A stretch of 64,000 nucleotides of DNA from Cyanobacteriota bacterium (lineage in GTDB: Bacteria > Cyanobacteriota > Cyanobacteriia > PCC-6307 > Cyanobiaceae): positions 1-64,000 of the forward strand of contig JAPLIC010000025.1 of assembly GCA_026389315.1 (NCBI GenBank). The letters run 5' to 3'. The notes below the pieces were generated by a model. The model was not told the origin of the DNA and did not search any database. It saw nothing but the letters and a program-made list of their open reading frames with translations. The position numbers and the translations under genes are program-made. Of this stretch, positions 1 to 10,204 are shown piece after piece (the stretch's first letter is position 1; each line of letters opens with the position of its first letter).

Positions 1-122
1 ACAACGGCAAGGCCCACGTTCCGGTCTACGTGACCGAACAGATGGTGGGCCACAAATTGGGCGAATTCGCCCCAACCCGCACCTTCCGCGGTCACACCAA
101 GGACAAGAAGGGAGGACGTTGA
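1..122 (+). CDS. rpsS: 30S ribosomal protein S19, C-terminal part
   Basis: This is the last 39 codons of S19, which sits in the 30S head beside S13. The 5' end lies outside the window and the reading frame begins at base 3. The tail contains the S19 signature [14 protein letters not shown] followed by the usual basic end HTKDKKGGR. The stop is 4 nt before rplV, the standard S10-cluster order. Confidence 0.93.
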   Translation, partial: NGKAHVPVYVTEQMVGHKLGEFAPTRTFRGHTKDKKGGR

Positions 123-126
123 TCCA

Positions 127-477
127 ATGGCCAACACCACAACTGCCCAAGCCCACGGCCGCTACATCCGCGGTTCCGTTTCCAAGGTCCGGCGAGTGCT
201 CGACCAAATCAGAGGTCGCACCTATCGCGATGCCCTGATCATGCTCGAGTTCATGCCTTATCGCTCCACAGGACCAATCACCAAGGTTCTGCGTTCTGCG
301 GTAGCCAATGCCGAGCACAACCTCGGCCTTGACCCCTCCACCTTGATCATCAGCCAGGCCATTGCCGACATGGGGCCTTCCCTGAAGCGCTTCCGTCCAC
401 GCGCCCAGGGCCGCGCCTACGCCATCAAGAAACAGACCTGCCACATCAGCATTGCTGTGGCGTCTCCTTCCGCCTGA
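127..477 (+). CDS. rplV: 50S ribosomal protein L22
   Basis: L22 lines the peptide exit tunnel of the 50S subunit. The 116-residue product has the family start [19 protein letters not shown] and the conserved C-terminal segment with [15 protein letters not shown], which forms the tunnel hairpin. The ATG at 127 follows GGAGGACG at 111-118, a good ribosome binding site that overlaps the end of rpsS. The last codons and the stop are part of a 15-nt tandem duplication (466-495). Confidence 0.96.
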   Translation: MANTTTAQAHGRYIRGSVSKVRRVLDQIRGRTYRDALIMLEFMPYRSTGPITKVLRSAVANAEHNLGLDPSTLIISQAIADMGPSLKRFRPRAQGRAYAIKKQTCHISIAVASPSA

Positions 478-495
478 CCCCCTTCCGCCTGACCC
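466..495 (+). repeat. 15-nt tandem duplication over the rplV stop codon
   Basis: The unit CCTTCCGCCTGACCC occurs twice head to tail (466-480 and 481-495). The first copy carries the rplV stop TGA at 475-477, and the second places an in-frame TGA at 490-492. It fills most of the rplV-rpsC spacer and looks like a slippage duplication. Confidence 0.85.
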
Positions 496-511
496 CCGAG
501 GACACCGACCG

Positions 512-1240
512 ATGGGACACAAAATCCATCCAACCGGCCTGCGCCTGGGGATCACCCAGGAACACCGCTCCCGCTGGTACGCCCCAAGCAGCACCTATCC
601 GACCCTCCTTCAGGAGGATGACCGGATTCGCAAGTTCATCCACAAGAAATATGCCTCTGCTGGCATCAGCGACGTGCTGATCGCCCGTAAGGCCGACCAG
701 CTTGAGGTTGAACTCAAGACCGCACGTCCAGGCGTCCTTGTTGGACGCCAAGGCAGCGGCATCGAAGAATTGCGCACTGGCATTCAGGCCACCCTCAAAG
801 ATGCGTCCCGCCAGGTACGGATCAACGTGGTTGAGGTGGAACGGGTTGACGCGGATGCCTACCTGCTGGCCGAGTACATCGCCCAGCAGCTGGAAAAGCG
901 GGTTGCCTTCCGCCGTGTGATGCGCATGGCTGTGCAGCGTGCCCAACGCGCTGGAGTGCTGGGTCTGAAAATCCAGGTCAGCGGTCGTCTCAATGGCGCC
1001 GAAATTGCCCGAACCGAATGGACTCGCGAAGGTCGAGTTCCCCTGCACACTCTTCGGGCTGATATCGATTACGCCACCAAGGTGGCCACCACCACCTATG
1101 GCGTTCTTGGCATCAAGGTGTGGGTGTTCAAAGGAGAGATCCTTCCCGGTCAGCAAGAACAGCTGCCCGCCGGCGGAGCCCCCAAGCGCCGTGCTAATCG
1201 CCGGCCGCAACAATTTGAAGATCGCTCCAACGAGGAGTGA
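512..1240 (+). CDS. rpsC: 30S ribosomal protein S3
   Basis: S3 belongs to the 30S head and contributes to mRNA entry. The 242-residue protein starts [14 protein letters not shown], the canonical S3 N-terminus, so the ATG at 512 is preferred over in-frame codons upstream that overlap rplV. A KH-type RNA-binding loop ([11 protein letters not shown]) lies near residue 78, and the C-terminal domain includes [14 protein letters not shown]. The basic tail beyond residue 215 is typical of cyanobacterial S3. Confidence 0.96.
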   Translation: MGHKIHPTGLRLGITQEHRSRWYAPSSTYPTLLQEDDRIRKFIHKKYASAGISDVLIARKADQLEVELKTARPGVLVGRQGSGIEELRTGIQATLKDASRQVRINVVEVERVDADAYLLAEYIAQQLEKRVAFRRVMRMAVQRAQRAGVLGLKIQVSGRLNGAEIARTEWTREGRVPLHTLRADIDYATKVATTTYGVLGIKVWVFKGEILPGQQEQLPAGGAPKRRANRRPQQFEDRSNEE

Positions 1241-1253
1241 GGGAAGCTGAACC

Positions 1254-1763
1254 ATGCTGAGTCCACGTCGCGTCAAATTCCGCAAACAACAGCGAGGCCG
1301 CATGCGCGGCATCGCGACCCGCGGAAACACCATCGCCTTTGGCGAATTTGCACTCCAAGCCCAGGAGTGTGGCTGGATTACTTCCCGCCAAATTGAAGCT
1401 AGCCGGCGGGCCATGACCCGTTACGTCAAACGGGGCGGCAAGATCTGGATCCGGATCTTTCCCGACAAGCCGGTCACCATGCGTGCCGCCGAAACCCGCA
1501 TGGGTTCCGGTAAAGGCAACCCGGAATTCTGGGTGGCGGTGATCAAACCCGGTCGGATTCTCTTTGAGATGGGTGGTCCTGAAATCACCGAAGCCATCGC
1601 CAAAGAGGCCATGCGCTTAGCGCAGTACAAGCTGCCCATCAAGACCAAGTTCCTCGCCCTTGCCGACCAACCGGTCGAACTGGTTGCCGAGGAAAGCGAC
1701 GACGTTGCGGTAACCACCGAAACTGATCTGTCGGCTTCCCCTGCCCTCGCCCTGGAGTCCTGA
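1254..1763 (+). CDS. rplP: 50S ribosomal protein L16
   Basis: L16 organises the A-site region of the 50S subunit. The start [19 protein letters not shown] and the internal [19 protein letters not shown] are family signatures. The protein has 169 residues; most bacterial L16 proteins end near residue 137, so about 30 acidic and alanine-rich residues form a C-terminal extension. It follows rpsC by 13 nt. Confidence 0.96.
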   Translation: MLSPRRVKFRKQQRGRMRGIATRGNTIAFGEFALQAQECGWITSRQIEASRRAMTRYVKRGGKIWIRIFPDKPVTMRAAETRMGSGKGNPEFWVAVIKPGRILFEMGGPEITEAIAKEAMRLAQYKLPIKTKFLALADQPVELVAEESDDVAVTTETDLSASPALALES

Positions 1764-1765
1764 CC

Positions 1766-1975
1766 ATGGCCCGCCCCACGATTGCTGAGGTACGCAACCT
1801 CACCGATACCCAGATCAAAGAAGGCATTGACGGCGTCCGTCGTCAACTCTTCGATCTCCGCTTCCAACGGGCCACCCGGCGCTTGGAACATCCGCACCGC
1901 TTCAAGGAGGCCCGCATCAAGCTGGCTCACCTGCTCACGGTGCAGCAGGAGCGTCAGCGCTCTACCGCCTCTTGA
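1766..1975 (+). CDS. rpmC: 50S ribosomal protein L29
   Basis: L29 is a small two-helix protein near the exit of the peptide tunnel. The 69 residues contain the family core with LFDLRFQ and the C-terminal helix [10 protein letters not shown]. The ATG at 1766 lies 2 nt after the rplP stop, suggesting translational coupling. Confidence 0.93.
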   Translation: MARPTIAEVRNLTDTQIKEGIDGVRRQLFDLRFQRATRRLEHPHRFKEARIKLAHLLTVQQERQRSTAS

Positions 1976-1989
1976 CCCCCTCCATTCCC

Positions 1990-2238
1990 ATGGCACTCAA
2001 GGAAAGGGTCGGCACCGTCGTTAGCGACAAGATGGACAAAACAGTGGTTGTTGCGGTGGAAAACCGCTTCCCCCACCCCATCTATCTGAAAACGGTCAGC
2101 CGCACCACCCGCTACAAGGCCCACGACGAGACCAACAATTGCCGCGTCGGCGATCGGGTCCGCATCACTGAAACCAGGCCCCTCAGTCGCACTAAGCGCT
2201 GGACGGTGGCCGAGGTGATCTCCACCACCGCGTCTTGA
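1990..2238 (+). CDS. rpsQ: 30S ribosomal protein S17
   Basis: S17 is an OB-fold 16S rRNA-binding protein. The ATG at 1990 gives [20 protein letters not shown], the standard start, and a product of 82 residues. An in-frame TTG at 1972 would add six residues and overlap rpmC; it is less likely because the family begins at MALKERVG. The motif [18 protein letters not shown] is conserved. Confidence 0.94.
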   Translation: MALKERVGTVVSDKMDKTVVVAVENRFPHPIYLKTVSRTTRYKAHDETNNCRVGDRVRITETRPLSRTKRWTVAEVISTTAS

Positions 2239-2251
2239 GGAGGACCTACCG

Positions 2252-2617
2252 ATGATTCAACAGGAAACCTATCTCAACGTTGCTGATAACAGCGGCGCCA
2301 AACGGATTCAGTGCATTCGCGTGCTGGGTACTAACCGTCGTTACGCCCACGTTGGTGACATCATCGTGGCCGCAGTCAAAGATGCCATGCCCAACATGGG
2401 CGTCAAAAAGTCCGATGTTGTCAAGGCGGTGGTGGTCCGTACCCGAGCAACACTGCGTCGCGATACCGGTAACTCGATTCGTTTTGATGACAACGCGGCA
2501 GTCATCCTCGCAAACGACAACAATCCCAAGGGCACTCGAGTTTTCGGACCTGTGGCCCGGGAACTGCGTGAGCGCAACTTCACAAAGATTGTGTCTCTTG
2601 CCCCGGAGGTGATCTGA
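2252..2617 (+). CDS. rplN: 50S ribosomal protein L14
   Basis: L14 binds 23S rRNA at the subunit interface. The 121-residue sequence begins [19 protein letters not shown] and ends [12 protein letters not shown], both near-invariant. GAGGAGG lies 8-14 nt upstream of the ATG. It is followed after 1 nt by rplX. Confidence 0.97.
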   Translation: MIQQETYLNVADNSGAKRIQCIRVLGTNRRYAHVGDIIVAAVKDAMPNMGVKKSDVVKAVVVRTRATLRRDTGNSIRFDDNAAVILANDNNPKGTRVFGPVARELRERNFTKIVSLAPEVI

Positions 2618-2618
2618 G

Positions 2619-2975
2619 ATGGCTGCCACCACTCCAAGGGCCAAAGCGACAGCGCGCATCAAGATGCGTATCAAAAAAGGTGACACTGTCCAGGTCATCA
2701 CCGGCAAGGACAAGGGAAAGACTGGTGAGGTTCTGCGTACCCTTCCCTATGAAAATCGCCTAATTGTGCAAGGTGTCAACCTTCGCACGCGCCACATCAA
2801 GCCCACTCAAGAAGGTGAGTCGGGGCGCATCCTCACAGAGGAAGCGTCCCTTCATGCCTCCAACGTTATGATTTATTCCACAACAAAGAACGTGGCTAGC
2901 CGCGTCGAAATTGTCGTGGAAAAAGACGGCACAAAAAAACGCCGTCTCAAGAAGACAGGCGAACTTTTGGATTGA
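2619..2975 (+). CDS. rplX: 50S ribosomal protein L24
   Basis: L24 is an assembly initiator of the 50S subunit with a KOW domain. Residues 16-45 ([20 protein letters not shown] and on) are the KOW core. The first 15 residues are a basic extension; an alternative ATG lies at residue 16, but the start at 2619, coupled to the rplN stop, is preferred. The 118-residue length fits cyanobacterial L24. Confidence 0.94.
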   Translation: MAATTPRAKATARIKMRIKKGDTVQVITGKDKGKTGEVLRTLPYENRLIVQGVNLRTRHIKPTQEGESGRILTEEASLHASNVMIYSTTKNVASRVEIVVEKDGTKKRRLKKTGELLD

Positions 2976-3082
2976 AACCTGGCCCATTTCCCCCTCCGGT
3001 TTCCTTCCCCAAACCAATCCTCCTGCCCTTCCTTTGCCTGTCCGCCTTCTGACCACGTCCAGAAGCGCAATCCCTTCCCCCT

Positions 3083-3622
3083 ATGTCACTGAAACAGCGC
3101 TACCGGGAGACGATCCAGCCCAAGTTGCTGAAGGATCTTGATCTCTCCAACGTTCACGAGGTCCCCAAGGTGCTCAAGGTCACCGTCAATCGGGGTCTGG
3201 GTGAGGCGGCCCAGAATGCGAAGTCTTTGGAAGCCTCCATTACTGAACTGGCCACCATTACAGGTCAGAAGGTCGTGGTGACCCGCGCCAAAAAGGCCAT
3301 CGCCGGCTTCAAGATTCGCCAGGGCATGCCCATCGGCGTAACCGTTACCCTACGGGGAGAACGGATGTACGCCTTCCTGGAGCGCCTGATACACCTGGCG
3401 TTGCCACGTATTCGTGACTTTCGGGGTGTAAGTCCAAAGAGTTTCGACGGCCGAGGTAATTACACCTTGGGCATCCGCGAACAGATCATCTTCCCAGAAA
3501 TTTCATTTGACCAGATCGACGCCATCCGGGGCATGGATGTAACGATCGTGACCAGCGCCCGTAACGACGATGAGGGCCGGGCCCTCCTCCGCGAAATGGG
3601 GATGCCGTTCCGCAGCAACTGA
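3083..3622 (+). CDS. rplE: 50S ribosomal protein L5
   Basis: L5 binds 5S rRNA and contacts S13. Its 179 residues contain [19 protein letters not shown]-type sequence, the hallmark of the family, and [20 protein letters not shown]. The 107-nt spacer before it is pyrimidine-rich and shows no recognisable gene. rpsN is absent between rplE and rpsH, as is usual for cyanobacteria. Confidence 0.96.
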   Translation: MSLKQRYRETIQPKLLKDLDLSNVHEVPKVLKVTVNRGLGEAAQNAKSLEASITELATITGQKVVVTRAKKAIAGFKIRQGMPIGVTVTLRGERMYAFLERLIHLALPRIRDFRGVSPKSFDGRGNYTLGIREQIIFPEISFDQIDAIRGMDVTIVTSARNDDEGRALLREMGMPFRSN

Positions 3623-3642
3623 GCCCTCTTCCGGACACGACC

Positions 3643-4044
3643 ATGGCCAACCACGACCCGATTTCTGACATGCTCACCCGCATTCGCAATGCGAGTGAGA
3701 AGCGCCACGAGAACACCCGTGTTCCTTCTTCCAGACTCTGCCGCAGCATCGCCCAGGTGCTTCAGCAGGAAGGCTTTATTGCCAATATCTCCGAAGAAGG
3801 AGAGGGTGTGCGTAAAGAACTGGTGCTTGAACTCAAGTACAGCGGTAAACACCGCCAGCCCACTATCCGCCGCATGCAGCGGGTAAGCAAGCCTGGTCTT
3901 CGCATTTACAAAAGTACACGCCAGCTGCCCAAGGTTCTTGGCGGCCTTGGGGTTGCAATCATCTCCACATCGCGGGGGGTGATGAGTGACCGTGATGCCC
4001 GCAAACAGGGTGTCGGCGGCGAAGTGCTTTGCTACGTCTTTTGA
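3643..4044 (+). CDS. rpsH: 30S ribosomal protein S8
   Basis: S8 binds the central domain of 16S rRNA and in many bacteria represses the spc operon. The 133 residues begin [17 protein letters not shown] and end with the conserved [20 protein letters not shown] region. No spc-type S8 operator was recognised by eye. Confidence 0.96.
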   Translation: MANHDPISDMLTRIRNASEKRHENTRVPSSRLCRSIAQVLQQEGFIANISEEGEGVRKELVLELKYSGKHRQPTIRRMQRVSKPGLRIYKSTRQLPKVLGGLGVAIISTSRGVMSDRDARKQGVGGEVLCYVF

Positions 4045-4062
4045 TCTAGGGAGAACAGTTCC

Positions 4063-4602
4063 ATGTCTCGTATCGGCAAAGCCCCCATTCCCATTCCCGA
4101 CAAGGTTTCCGTTGGTATTGACGGTCTTGCCGTCACTGTCAAGGGCCCTAAGGGCGAACTGCGGCGCACCCTTCCAGATGGGGTCATCGTCGTTCAGGAG
4201 GGTTCCACAGTCCAGGTCAATCCTGTCAATACCAGCCGCCGCTCCCGCGAACGGCACGGCCTCAGTCGTACCCTTGTCGCCAACATGGTGGAGGGTGTCA
4301 GCCAGGGTTACATCCGCAAACTTGAAATCGTTGGCGTGGGTTACCGCGCCCAGGTTCAGGGTCGAAAGTTGGTGGTGAGTGCTGGCTACAGCCACCCCGT
4401 GGAGATGGTGCCCCCTGAGGGCATCACCTTTGTTGTCGAAAACAACACCACTGTTCTGGTCTCCGGGGCGGACAAGGAACTCGTCGGCAACGAGGCGGCC
4501 AAGGTTCGCGCCATTCGTCCGCCGGAGCCCTACAAGGGCAAGGGCATCAAATACGAAGGTGAGCGGATCCTTCGCAAGGCGGGTAAGACCGGCAAGAAAT
4601 GA
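4063..4602 (+). CDS. rplF: 50S ribosomal protein L6
   Basis: L6 is a two-domain protein near the GTPase centre. Its start is [17 protein letters not shown] and the C-terminal domain carries the signature [17 protein letters not shown]. The length of 179 residues is normal. A GGGAG box stands upstream of the ATG. Confidence 0.97.
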   Translation: MSRIGKAPIPIPDKVSVGIDGLAVTVKGPKGELRRTLPDGVIVVQEGSTVQVNPVNTSRRSRERHGLSRTLVANMVEGVSQGYIRKLEIVGVGYRAQVQGRKLVVSAGYSHPVEMVPPEGITFVVENNTTVLVSGADKELVGNEAAKVRAIRPPEPYKGKGIKYEGERILRKAGKTGKK

Positions 4603-4634
4603 GCTCGGCTCCAGCATTCATACCCTGAATCCCC

Positions 4635-5000
4635 ATGTCCACCCTCTCCCGCAAACTGCAGACCCAGAAGCGCCATCGCCGTCTGCGTCGCCATCTCTCC
4701 GGCACTTCCGAGCGTCCAAGGCTTGCCGTGTTCCGCTCCAATAACCACATCTACGCCCAGGTCATCGACGACGATGCCCAGAGCACCCTTTGCTCGGCCT
4801 CGAGCCTCGACAAGGATCTGCGTACGACCCTCGCCGTCGGTGCTACTTGTGAAGCCTCCGTGGCTGTAGGCCAGCTTGTTGCCAAGCGTGCCCTTGCCAA
4901 GGGGATCCAGCAGGTGGTCTTCGATCGCGGCGGCAACCTCTACCACGGCAGGGTCAAGGCCCTCGCCGATGCCGCCCGGGAAGCGGGCCTTCAGTTCTGA
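4635..5000 (+). CDS. rplR: 50S ribosomal protein L18
   Basis: L18 binds 5S rRNA together with L5. The 121 residues contain [20 protein letters not shown] and the C-terminal [20 protein letters not shown], both diagnostic. Confidence 0.96.
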   Translation: MSTLSRKLQTQKRHRRLRRHLSGTSERPRLAVFRSNNHIYAQVIDDDAQSTLCSASSLDKDLRTTLAVGATCEASVAVGQLVAKRALAKGIQQVVFDRGGNLYHGRVKALADAAREAGLQF

Positions 5001-5014
5001 TTCCTCCGCTCACC

Positions 5015-5668
5015 ATGACCGAAACCAACGAACAAGTTCAGTCCGGCGACATCCCTGCCGCCGCCGATGTGCCCAGCGCCGAAGGCCAGGAACGCCGGGG
5101 CCAAGGCCGCGGTGAAGGCAAAGGCGGCGGCGGCGATCGTCGGGGCCAGCGCCGCGGCGGTGACCGCCGCGGCGGCCAAGAGCGCGATTCCGAATGGCAA
5201 GAGCGGGTCGTTCAGATAAGACGCGTCTCCAAAACCGTGAAGGGCGGCAAAAAGATGAGCTTCAGGGCCATCGTTGTCGTTGGCAATGAACGTGGCCAGG
5301 TGGGCGTTGGGGTCGGCAAGGCCGGCGACGTTATCGGTGCCGTCCGTAAAGGTGTTGCCGATGGCAAGAAGCACCTGGTCAAGGTGCCCCTCACCCGAAC
5401 TAGCTCAGTTCCTACCGAAAGCCGCGGCCGTGATGGCGCAGCGAGTGTCCTGATTCGTCCCGCTGCACCGGGTACAGGGGTAATTGCCGGTGGTTCGATC
5501 CGCACGGTTCTTGAACTGGCGGGCATCAAAAACGTTCTGGCCAAACGACTTGGATCCAAGACGCCCCTGAATAATGCCCGAGCTGCCATGGAAGCCCTCG
5601 GGGCCCTGCGCACCCATAAGGAGACGGCCAAAGAACGTGGCATCTCTCTAGAACAGATCTACTCCTGA
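5015..5668 (+). CDS. rpsE: 30S ribosomal protein S5
   Basis: S5 shapes the mRNA entry site and affects decoding accuracy. Residues 1-60 are a low-complexity Gly/Arg-rich extension ([20 protein letters not shown]); the S5 double-stranded RNA-binding domain begins near [11 protein letters not shown] (61-71), and the second domain includes [19 protein letters not shown]. The family core is about 165 residues, so 217 reflects the extension, a known cyanobacterial trait. rpmD, which follows rpsE in enterobacteria, is absent. Confidence 0.96.
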   Translation: MTETNEQVQSGDIPAAADVPSAEGQERRGQGRGEGKGGGGDRRGQRRGGDRRGGQERDSEWQERVVQIRRVSKTVKGGKKMSFRAIVVVGNERGQVGVGVGKAGDVIGAVRKGVADGKKHLVKVPLTRTSSVPTESRGRDGAASVLIRPAAPGTGVIAGGSIRTVLELAGIKNVLAKRLGSKTPLNNARAAMEALGALRTHKETAKERGISLEQIYS

Positions 5669-5689
5669 GCCCCTTGTCGGAGCCCCCCG

Positions 5690-6151
5690 ATGACATCCCC
5701 TTTCTCACTTAACAATCTCAAGCCCCAACCAGGCTCCCGCCGTCGCAAACTTCGCAAAGGACGGGGCATTGCTGCTGGTCAGGGTGCAAGTTGCGGTTTT
5801 GGCATGAGGGGCCAGAAGTCCCGCTCTGGCCGTCCTGTTCGCCCTGGTTTCGAAGGTGGCCAGATGCCTCTTTATCGGCGGATCCCAAAGCTCAAGCATT
5901 TCGAGCTTGTCAATCCTGTTTACTACACAGTCATTAACGTCGGTCACCTGGCTGATCTACCTGCAGGATCCACTGTGACCATGGATTCACTTGTCAAAGA
6001 TGGTCTTGTCACGAGCCCAAAGTATCCGCTCAAAGTTCTTGGAAGTGGAGATTTGGCGGTCAAGCTCAACGTGCAGGCTTCAGCCTTCACCGCTGGCGCT
6101 CGGGCCAAGATTGAGGCTGCTGGCGGTTCTTGTGAAGTAACCGTCGGATAA
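5690..6151 (+). CDS. rplO: 50S ribosomal protein L15
   Basis: L15 is a late 50S assembly protein. The N-terminal glycine/arginine-rich arm ([18 protein letters not shown]) and the phrase [18 protein letters not shown] are family signatures. The 153-residue length is normal. It is followed after 60 nt by secY, the classic spc order. Confidence 0.96.
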   Translation: MTSPFSLNNLKPQPGSRRRKLRKGRGIAAGQGASCGFGMRGQKSRSGRPVRPGFEGGQMPLYRRIPKLKHFELVNPVYYTVINVGHLADLPAGSTVTMDSLVKDGLVTSPKYPLKVLGSGDLAVKLNVQASAFTAGARAKIEAAGGSCEVTVG

Positions 6152-6211
6152 CCGGAGGCCAACAGGCCTATCCCTGATCTATCAGACCTGCTCTCCCATC
6201 CCCTCACCGCC

Positions 6212-7531
6212 ATGGTTCTCAGTCGGGGTCGCAATCCAGGCGCCACTGAAATTTTCACCCAACTGATTCAGGCCAAGGGTCTGCGGGACAGAGTCCTACT
6301 GACCCTTGGTCTTTTACTTCTAGTTCGGTTAGGGGTCTACATCCCCGTGCCTGGGATTGATCGTGTCGCCTTTCAGCAATTTTTGGCACGTGGTGGCCAA
6401 TTGATTGGTTTCCTTGACATCTTCACAGGCGGCGGTATCTCAACGATCGGAATCTTTGGCCTGGGTATTCTTCCATTTATTAATGCCTCGATCATTATTC
6501 AATTGCTGACAGCCGCTATTCCAAGCCTTGAGGATCTTCAGAAGAATGAGGGTGAAGCAGGTCGCCGTCGAATTGCCCAGATCACTCGATTTGTGGCCCT
6601 TGGCTGGGGGATGATCCAGAGTCTGGTCTTTGCACTTATTCTTCGCCAATACGCCCTTCCGGGTCTACCGGATTGGTTATTTGTACTACAAACGAGCCTA
6701 GCCCTTGTTACGGGCTCCATGGTCGTAATGTGGATTAGCGAGGTAATTACCGAGCGGGGGATTGGGCAAGGTGCTTCCCTAGTCATTTTCCTTAACATAG
6801 TTGCTACTTTGCCAAGAGCGCTTGGTTCAACGGTTCAATTAGCTCAAAGTGGAGATCGAAGCACTGTCACAGGGATTCTTATTTTATTGCTGATATTTTT
6901 GTTTACTATTGTTGGAATCATTCTCGTTCAAGAAGGAAATCGTAGATTGCCAATCGTTAGCGCCAAACGACAAGTTGGTGGAGCTGGCGCTCTGACAGCC
7001 AGACAAAGTTATTTACCCTTAAAGCTTAATGCTGGAGGGGTAATGCCGATTATCTTTGCTTCGGCCATGCTGTTCCTGCCTTTAACGATTGCCAACTTTA
7101 CATCAAATCCATTGCTAATCCGCATAGCAGGCTATTTGAATCCCAATAGTAGTCTTCCCTGGATTTATGCTATCGTTTACTTCGCTTTAATTCTTGGCTT
7201 TTCATACTTTTACGCTTCTCTCACTGTAAATCCTCTTGATATAGCTACTAATCTCAAGCGAAACGGAGTTGCCATACCTGGCGTGAGACCTGGATCAGCC
7301 ACTGCAACTTACCTAAATGACGTAGGAAATCGCTTGACCTTGCTGGGTGGTTTGTTTCTCGGTGCTGTAGCAATTATCCCATCTGCCGTCGAAGGTGCCA
7401 TTCAGGTTCGAACCTTCCAGGGTATTGGAGCGACTTCACTTTTGATTTTGGTTGGTGTTGCCATCGACACCGCAAAGCAAGTCCAGACATATGTGATCTC
7501 TCAAAGGTATGAAGGAATTGTGCGAGGTTGA
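6212..7531 (+). CDS. secY: Protein translocase channel SecY
   Basis: SecY is the pore subunit of the Sec translocon; in cyanobacteria it is expected in plasma and thylakoid membranes. The 439 residues form about ten hydrophobic segments. Recognisable motifs include GVYIPVPGIDRVAF, the early FGLGILPFINASIIIQLL helix, EGEAGRRRIAQITR, and SFYASLTVNPLDIA-like sequence near residue 330. The gene is visibly richer in AT and in AT-ending codons than the ribosomal genes on either side, which may reflect membrane-protein codon preference or local composition drift. Confidence 0.97.
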   Translation: MVLSRGRNPGATEIFTQLIQAKGLRDRVLLTLGLLLLVRLGVYIPVPGIDRVAFQQFLARGGQLIGFLDIFTGGGISTIGIFGLGILPFINASIIIQLLTAAIPSLEDLQKNEGEAGRRRIAQITRFVALGWGMIQSLVFALILRQYALPGLPDWLFVLQTSLALVTGSMVVMWISEVITERGIGQGASLVIFLNIVATLPRALGSTVQLAQSGDRSTVTGILILLLIFLFTIVGIILVQEGNRRLPIVSAKRQVGGAGALTARQSYLPLKLNAGGVMPIIFASAMLFLPLTIANFTSNPLLIRIAGYLNPNSSLPWIYAIVYFALILGFSYFYASLTVNPLDIATNLKRNGVAIPGVRPGSATATYLNDVGNRLTLLGGLFLGAVAIIPSAVEGAIQVRTFQGIGATSLLILVGVAIDTAKQVQTYVISQRYEGIVRG

Positions 7532-7583
7532 CATTGTTTTTTTTCCTTTTCCTAGCACCTGCTAGAGATCTAGAAATCCAGTG

Positions 7584-8135
7584 ATGAAACAACGTTTACT
7601 TTTTCTCGGTCCCCCTGGGGCTGGTAAGGGGACCCAAGCCCAACGCCTAGCCTCTGAAAATGGGTTGCTGCATCTTTCAACTGGCGATCTACTTCGTGCC
7701 GAAGTTCAAGAAGGTACCGAGCTCGGCAAGCAAGCAGAAGCGGTCATGGCCCGGGGTGAGCTGGTCAGTGACGCACTTGTGCTTGCCATTGTTCGTCATC
7801 GCCTTGAGGGCCATTCCCAGGGTTGGTTGTTGGATGGGTTTCCTCGCAATCTTGGCCAAGCCACTGCACTTGATTCCCTGCTCCTTCAGCTCAACCAGTC
7901 GATTGAACTGGTGCTCCTGATGGCACTGCCTGATGAGACTTTGGTCCAGAGAATGCTTTCTCGAGGCCGTACCGATGACACCGAAGTTGTCATTCGCCAC
8001 CGCCTGGAGGTCTATCGTCAACAGACCGCTCCCCTGATTGACCATTACCAACAGCTTGGACTCCTGACCTGCGTGGATGCCACAGGAACGGTTGACGACG
8101 TATCAGTCGCAATCAGGAATGCCATGGGAGGATGA
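7584..8135 (+). CDS. adk: Adenylate kinase
   Basis: Adenylate kinase interconverts ATP + AMP and two ADP. The P-loop GPPGAGKGTQ lies near residues 9-18, with the AMP-binding LSTGDLLR and DGFPRN motifs following. The 183-residue length and the very short lid around RGRTDDT mark the short-lid form usual in cyanobacteria. Two consecutive ATG codons (7581 and 7584) make the start ambiguous by one residue. It follows secY as in many spc clusters; map and infA do not follow it here. Confidence 0.95.
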   Translation: MKQRLLFLGPPGAGKGTQAQRLASENGLLHLSTGDLLRAEVQEGTELGKQAEAVMARGELVSDALVLAIVRHRLEGHSQGWLLDGFPRNLGQATALDSLLLQLNQSIELVLLMALPDETLVQRMLSRGRTDDTEVVIRHRLEVYRQQTAPLIDHYQQLGLLTCVDATGTVDDVSVAIRNAMGG

Positions 8136-8177
8136 TGTGTTAGGATTTTTGTTTGTGAAATCGGAGTCTCGCGGACC

Positions 8178-8291
8178 ATGAAGGTGCGTGCCTCAGTCAA
8201 GCGGATGTGTGACAAATGTCGCGTCATCCGTCGTCACGGTCGGGTCATGGTCATCTGCACCAATCCCAAGCACAAGCAGCGTCAAGGCTGA
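8178..8291 (+). CDS. rpmJ: 50S ribosomal protein L36
   Basis: A 37-codon gene encoding [20 protein letters not shown] and a short basic tail ending KHKQRQG. It keeps the zinc ligands of the C+ form of L36: the CDKC pair, a later Cys in VICTN, and a His in KHKQ. It sits between adk and rpsM, the usual place. Confidence 0.95.
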   Translation: MKVRASVKRMCDKCRVIRRHGRVMVICTNPKHKQRQG

Positions 8292-8362
8292 GCTGCTACC
8301 AAGCCTCCCGTCAGCCCTCGGGCGTGACAACACTTTTCCCAATCCTTCGAATTCTTTCGCCA

Positions 8363-8728
8363 GTGGCACGGATAGCCGGTATTGACATTCCCCGCGACAA
8401 GCGGATCGAAATCTCCCTGACCTACGTCTACGGCATCGGTCTGACTCGGGCGAAGAAGATTCTGGCCAAAGCCGGTGTCAGTCCCGACATCCGGGTCAAG
8501 GATCTCAGCGATGCTGATGTCCAAAAGCTGCGCGGAGCGGCTGAAACCTTCACTTTGGAAGGCGATCTCCGTCGGGAAGAGGGCATGGCCCTCAAGCGAC
8601 TTCAGGACATCGGCTGTTTGCGTGGCCGTCGCCATCGCATGGGTCTACCTGTACGAGGTCAACGCACCCGTACCAATGCCCGCACCCGCCGTGGTGCCCG
8701 CAAAACCGTGGCCGGCAAGAAGAAGTAG
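8363..8728 (+). CDS. rpsM: 30S ribosomal protein S13
   Basis: S13 lies in the 30S head and contacts L5 across the subunit bridge. The GTG start at 8363 gives [20 protein letters not shown], the canonical N-terminus, and a 121-residue product. Longer in-frame starts would overlap rpmJ and are not supported by the family. The C-terminus has the conserved [18 protein letters not shown]. Confidence 0.95.
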   Translation: MARIAGIDIPRDKRIEISLTYVYGIGLTRAKKILAKAGVSPDIRVKDLSDADVQKLRGAAETFTLEGDLRREEGMALKRLQDIGCLRGRRHRMGLPVRGQRTRTNARTRRGARKTVAGKKK

Positions 8729-8806
8729 GCCATTTAGGTCCCTCATCAGTCGCCCTTCCCCCCTGCCTTTCTCCCGAACCCTCACCTGCCCTGCAGGCCA
8801 AATGCC

Positions 8807-9199
8807 ATGGCGAAGCCAGCCAAAAAAACAGGCCCAAAAAAGGCCAAACGCAATGTTCCTAACGGTGTTGCCCACATCCAAAGCACCTTCAACAACACGA
8901 TCGTGTCGATCACCGACACGGCGGGCGAGGTGATTAGCTGGTCTTCAGCCGGTGCCAGTGGCTTCAAAGGCGCTCGCAAGGGCACCCCGTTCGCAGCCCA
9001 GACGGCTGCTGAGGCGGCTGGTCGTCGCGCCCTTGAACAAGGGATGCGCCAGATCGAGGTTTTGGTTCGTGGGCCTGGTTCTGGACGTGAAACCGCCATC
9101 CGAGCCCTTCAGGTTGCCGGCCTTGAAATCACCTTGATTCGGGACGTCACCCCCCTGCCCCATAACGGCTGCCGCCGTCCCAAGCGACGTCGCGTCTGA
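8807..9199 (+). CDS. rpsK: 30S ribosomal protein S11
   Basis: S11 belongs to the 30S platform. The 130 residues contain [36 protein letters not shown] and the C-terminal [13 protein letters not shown], all near-invariant. Spacing to rpoA is 34 nt. Confidence 0.97.
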   Translation: MAKPAKKTGPKKAKRNVPNGVAHIQSTFNNTIVSITDTAGEVISWSSAGASGFKGARKGTPFAAQTAAEAAGRRALEQGMRQIEVLVRGPGSGRETAIRALQVAGLEITLIRDVTPLPHNGCRRPKRRRV

Positions 9200-9233
9200 C
9201 GCCTGATTCTGTTTTACCCCTGCCATTCAGACC

Positions 9234-10172
9234 GTGTTGCAATACCAGATCGATCGCGTTGACCATCAGGTTGCGGACGACCGTTCCCAGATCGGCGTCT
9301 TCCTGATTGGTCCACTTGACAAAGGTCAGGCCACAACTCTTGGTACCTCACTGCGGCGCATCTTGATCGGTGGCCTTGAAGGCAGTGCGATCACCGCCGT
9401 CCGTATCGCCGGTGTGAACCACGAATACGCCACTGTTCCTGGGGTCAGAGAAGACGTCCTTGACATCCTTCTCAACTGCAAGTCTGTTCCGGTCAACAGT
9501 CGCAGCCGCGAGGTAGAGATTGGTCGCTTAGTTGTCAACGGACCTGCCACCGTTACGGCTTCCCACCTGCAGTTCTCTTCCCAAGTGCAAGTGATTGATG
9601 CCGATCGACCGATCGCCACAGTGGCTGAAGGCCATAGCCTTGAGATGGAAGTCCATGTTGAACGTGGCATTGGCTATCGACCTGTCGATCGCCATAATGA
9701 AGAAACCAGCGCAATCGATCTCCTCCAGATCGACGCTGTCTTTATGCCTATTCGCCGGGTCAACTACAGCGTTGATGAGACTGCCGTTGGAGAAGGGGGT
9801 TCAGCACGCGAAAGGTTGAGGCTCGAGATCGAAACGAATGGCAGCATCACACCCGACGATGCCATGGCCCAAGCCGCAAATCAACTGATTTCCCTTTTCC
9901 AGCCCCTTGCGACCATCACAACGACAGAGGATCCTGGTCTCGAACCTGAGACAACAGCTGAAGCCCAGATTCCTCTGGAAGAACTTAATCTTTCAGTAAG
10001 GGCCTATAACTGCCTCAAGCGTGCTCAAGTCAACTCCGTATCAGACTTGATGGGCTTCAGTTATGAAGACCTACTTGAGATTAAGAACTTCGGTTCTAAG
10101 TCTGCTGACGAGGTGATCGAAGCACTTGAGCGTATCGGCATCTCACTCCCCCAAAGCCGCACCACGGCCTGA
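9234..10172 (+). CDS. rpoA: RNA polymerase alpha subunit
   Basis: Alpha dimerises to nucleate RNA polymerase assembly and contacts activators and UP elements. The start is a GTG at 9234. The N-terminal domain (to about residue 230) includes [20 protein letters not shown], and the C-terminal helix-hairpin-helix domain runs from about residue 248 ([17 protein letters not shown]) to LERIGISLP. The length of 312 is normal for cyanobacteria. Confidence 0.97.
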   Translation: MLQYQIDRVDHQVADDRSQIGVFLIGPLDKGQATTLGTSLRRILIGGLEGSAITAVRIAGVNHEYATVPGVREDVLDILLNCKSVPVNSRSREVEIGRLVVNGPATVTASHLQFSSQVQVIDADRPIATVAEGHSLEMEVHVERGIGYRPVDRHNEETSAIDLLQIDAVFMPIRRVNYSVDETAVGEGGSARERLRLEIETNGSITPDDAMAQAANQLISLFQPLATITTTEDPGLEPETTAEAQIPLEELNLSVRAYNCLKRAQVNSVSDLMGFSYEDLLEIKNFGSKSADEVIEALERIGISLPQSRTTA

Positions 10173-10204
10173 AGGCTGTTTCCCTCCCTTAACCTTGAAT
10201 CGTC

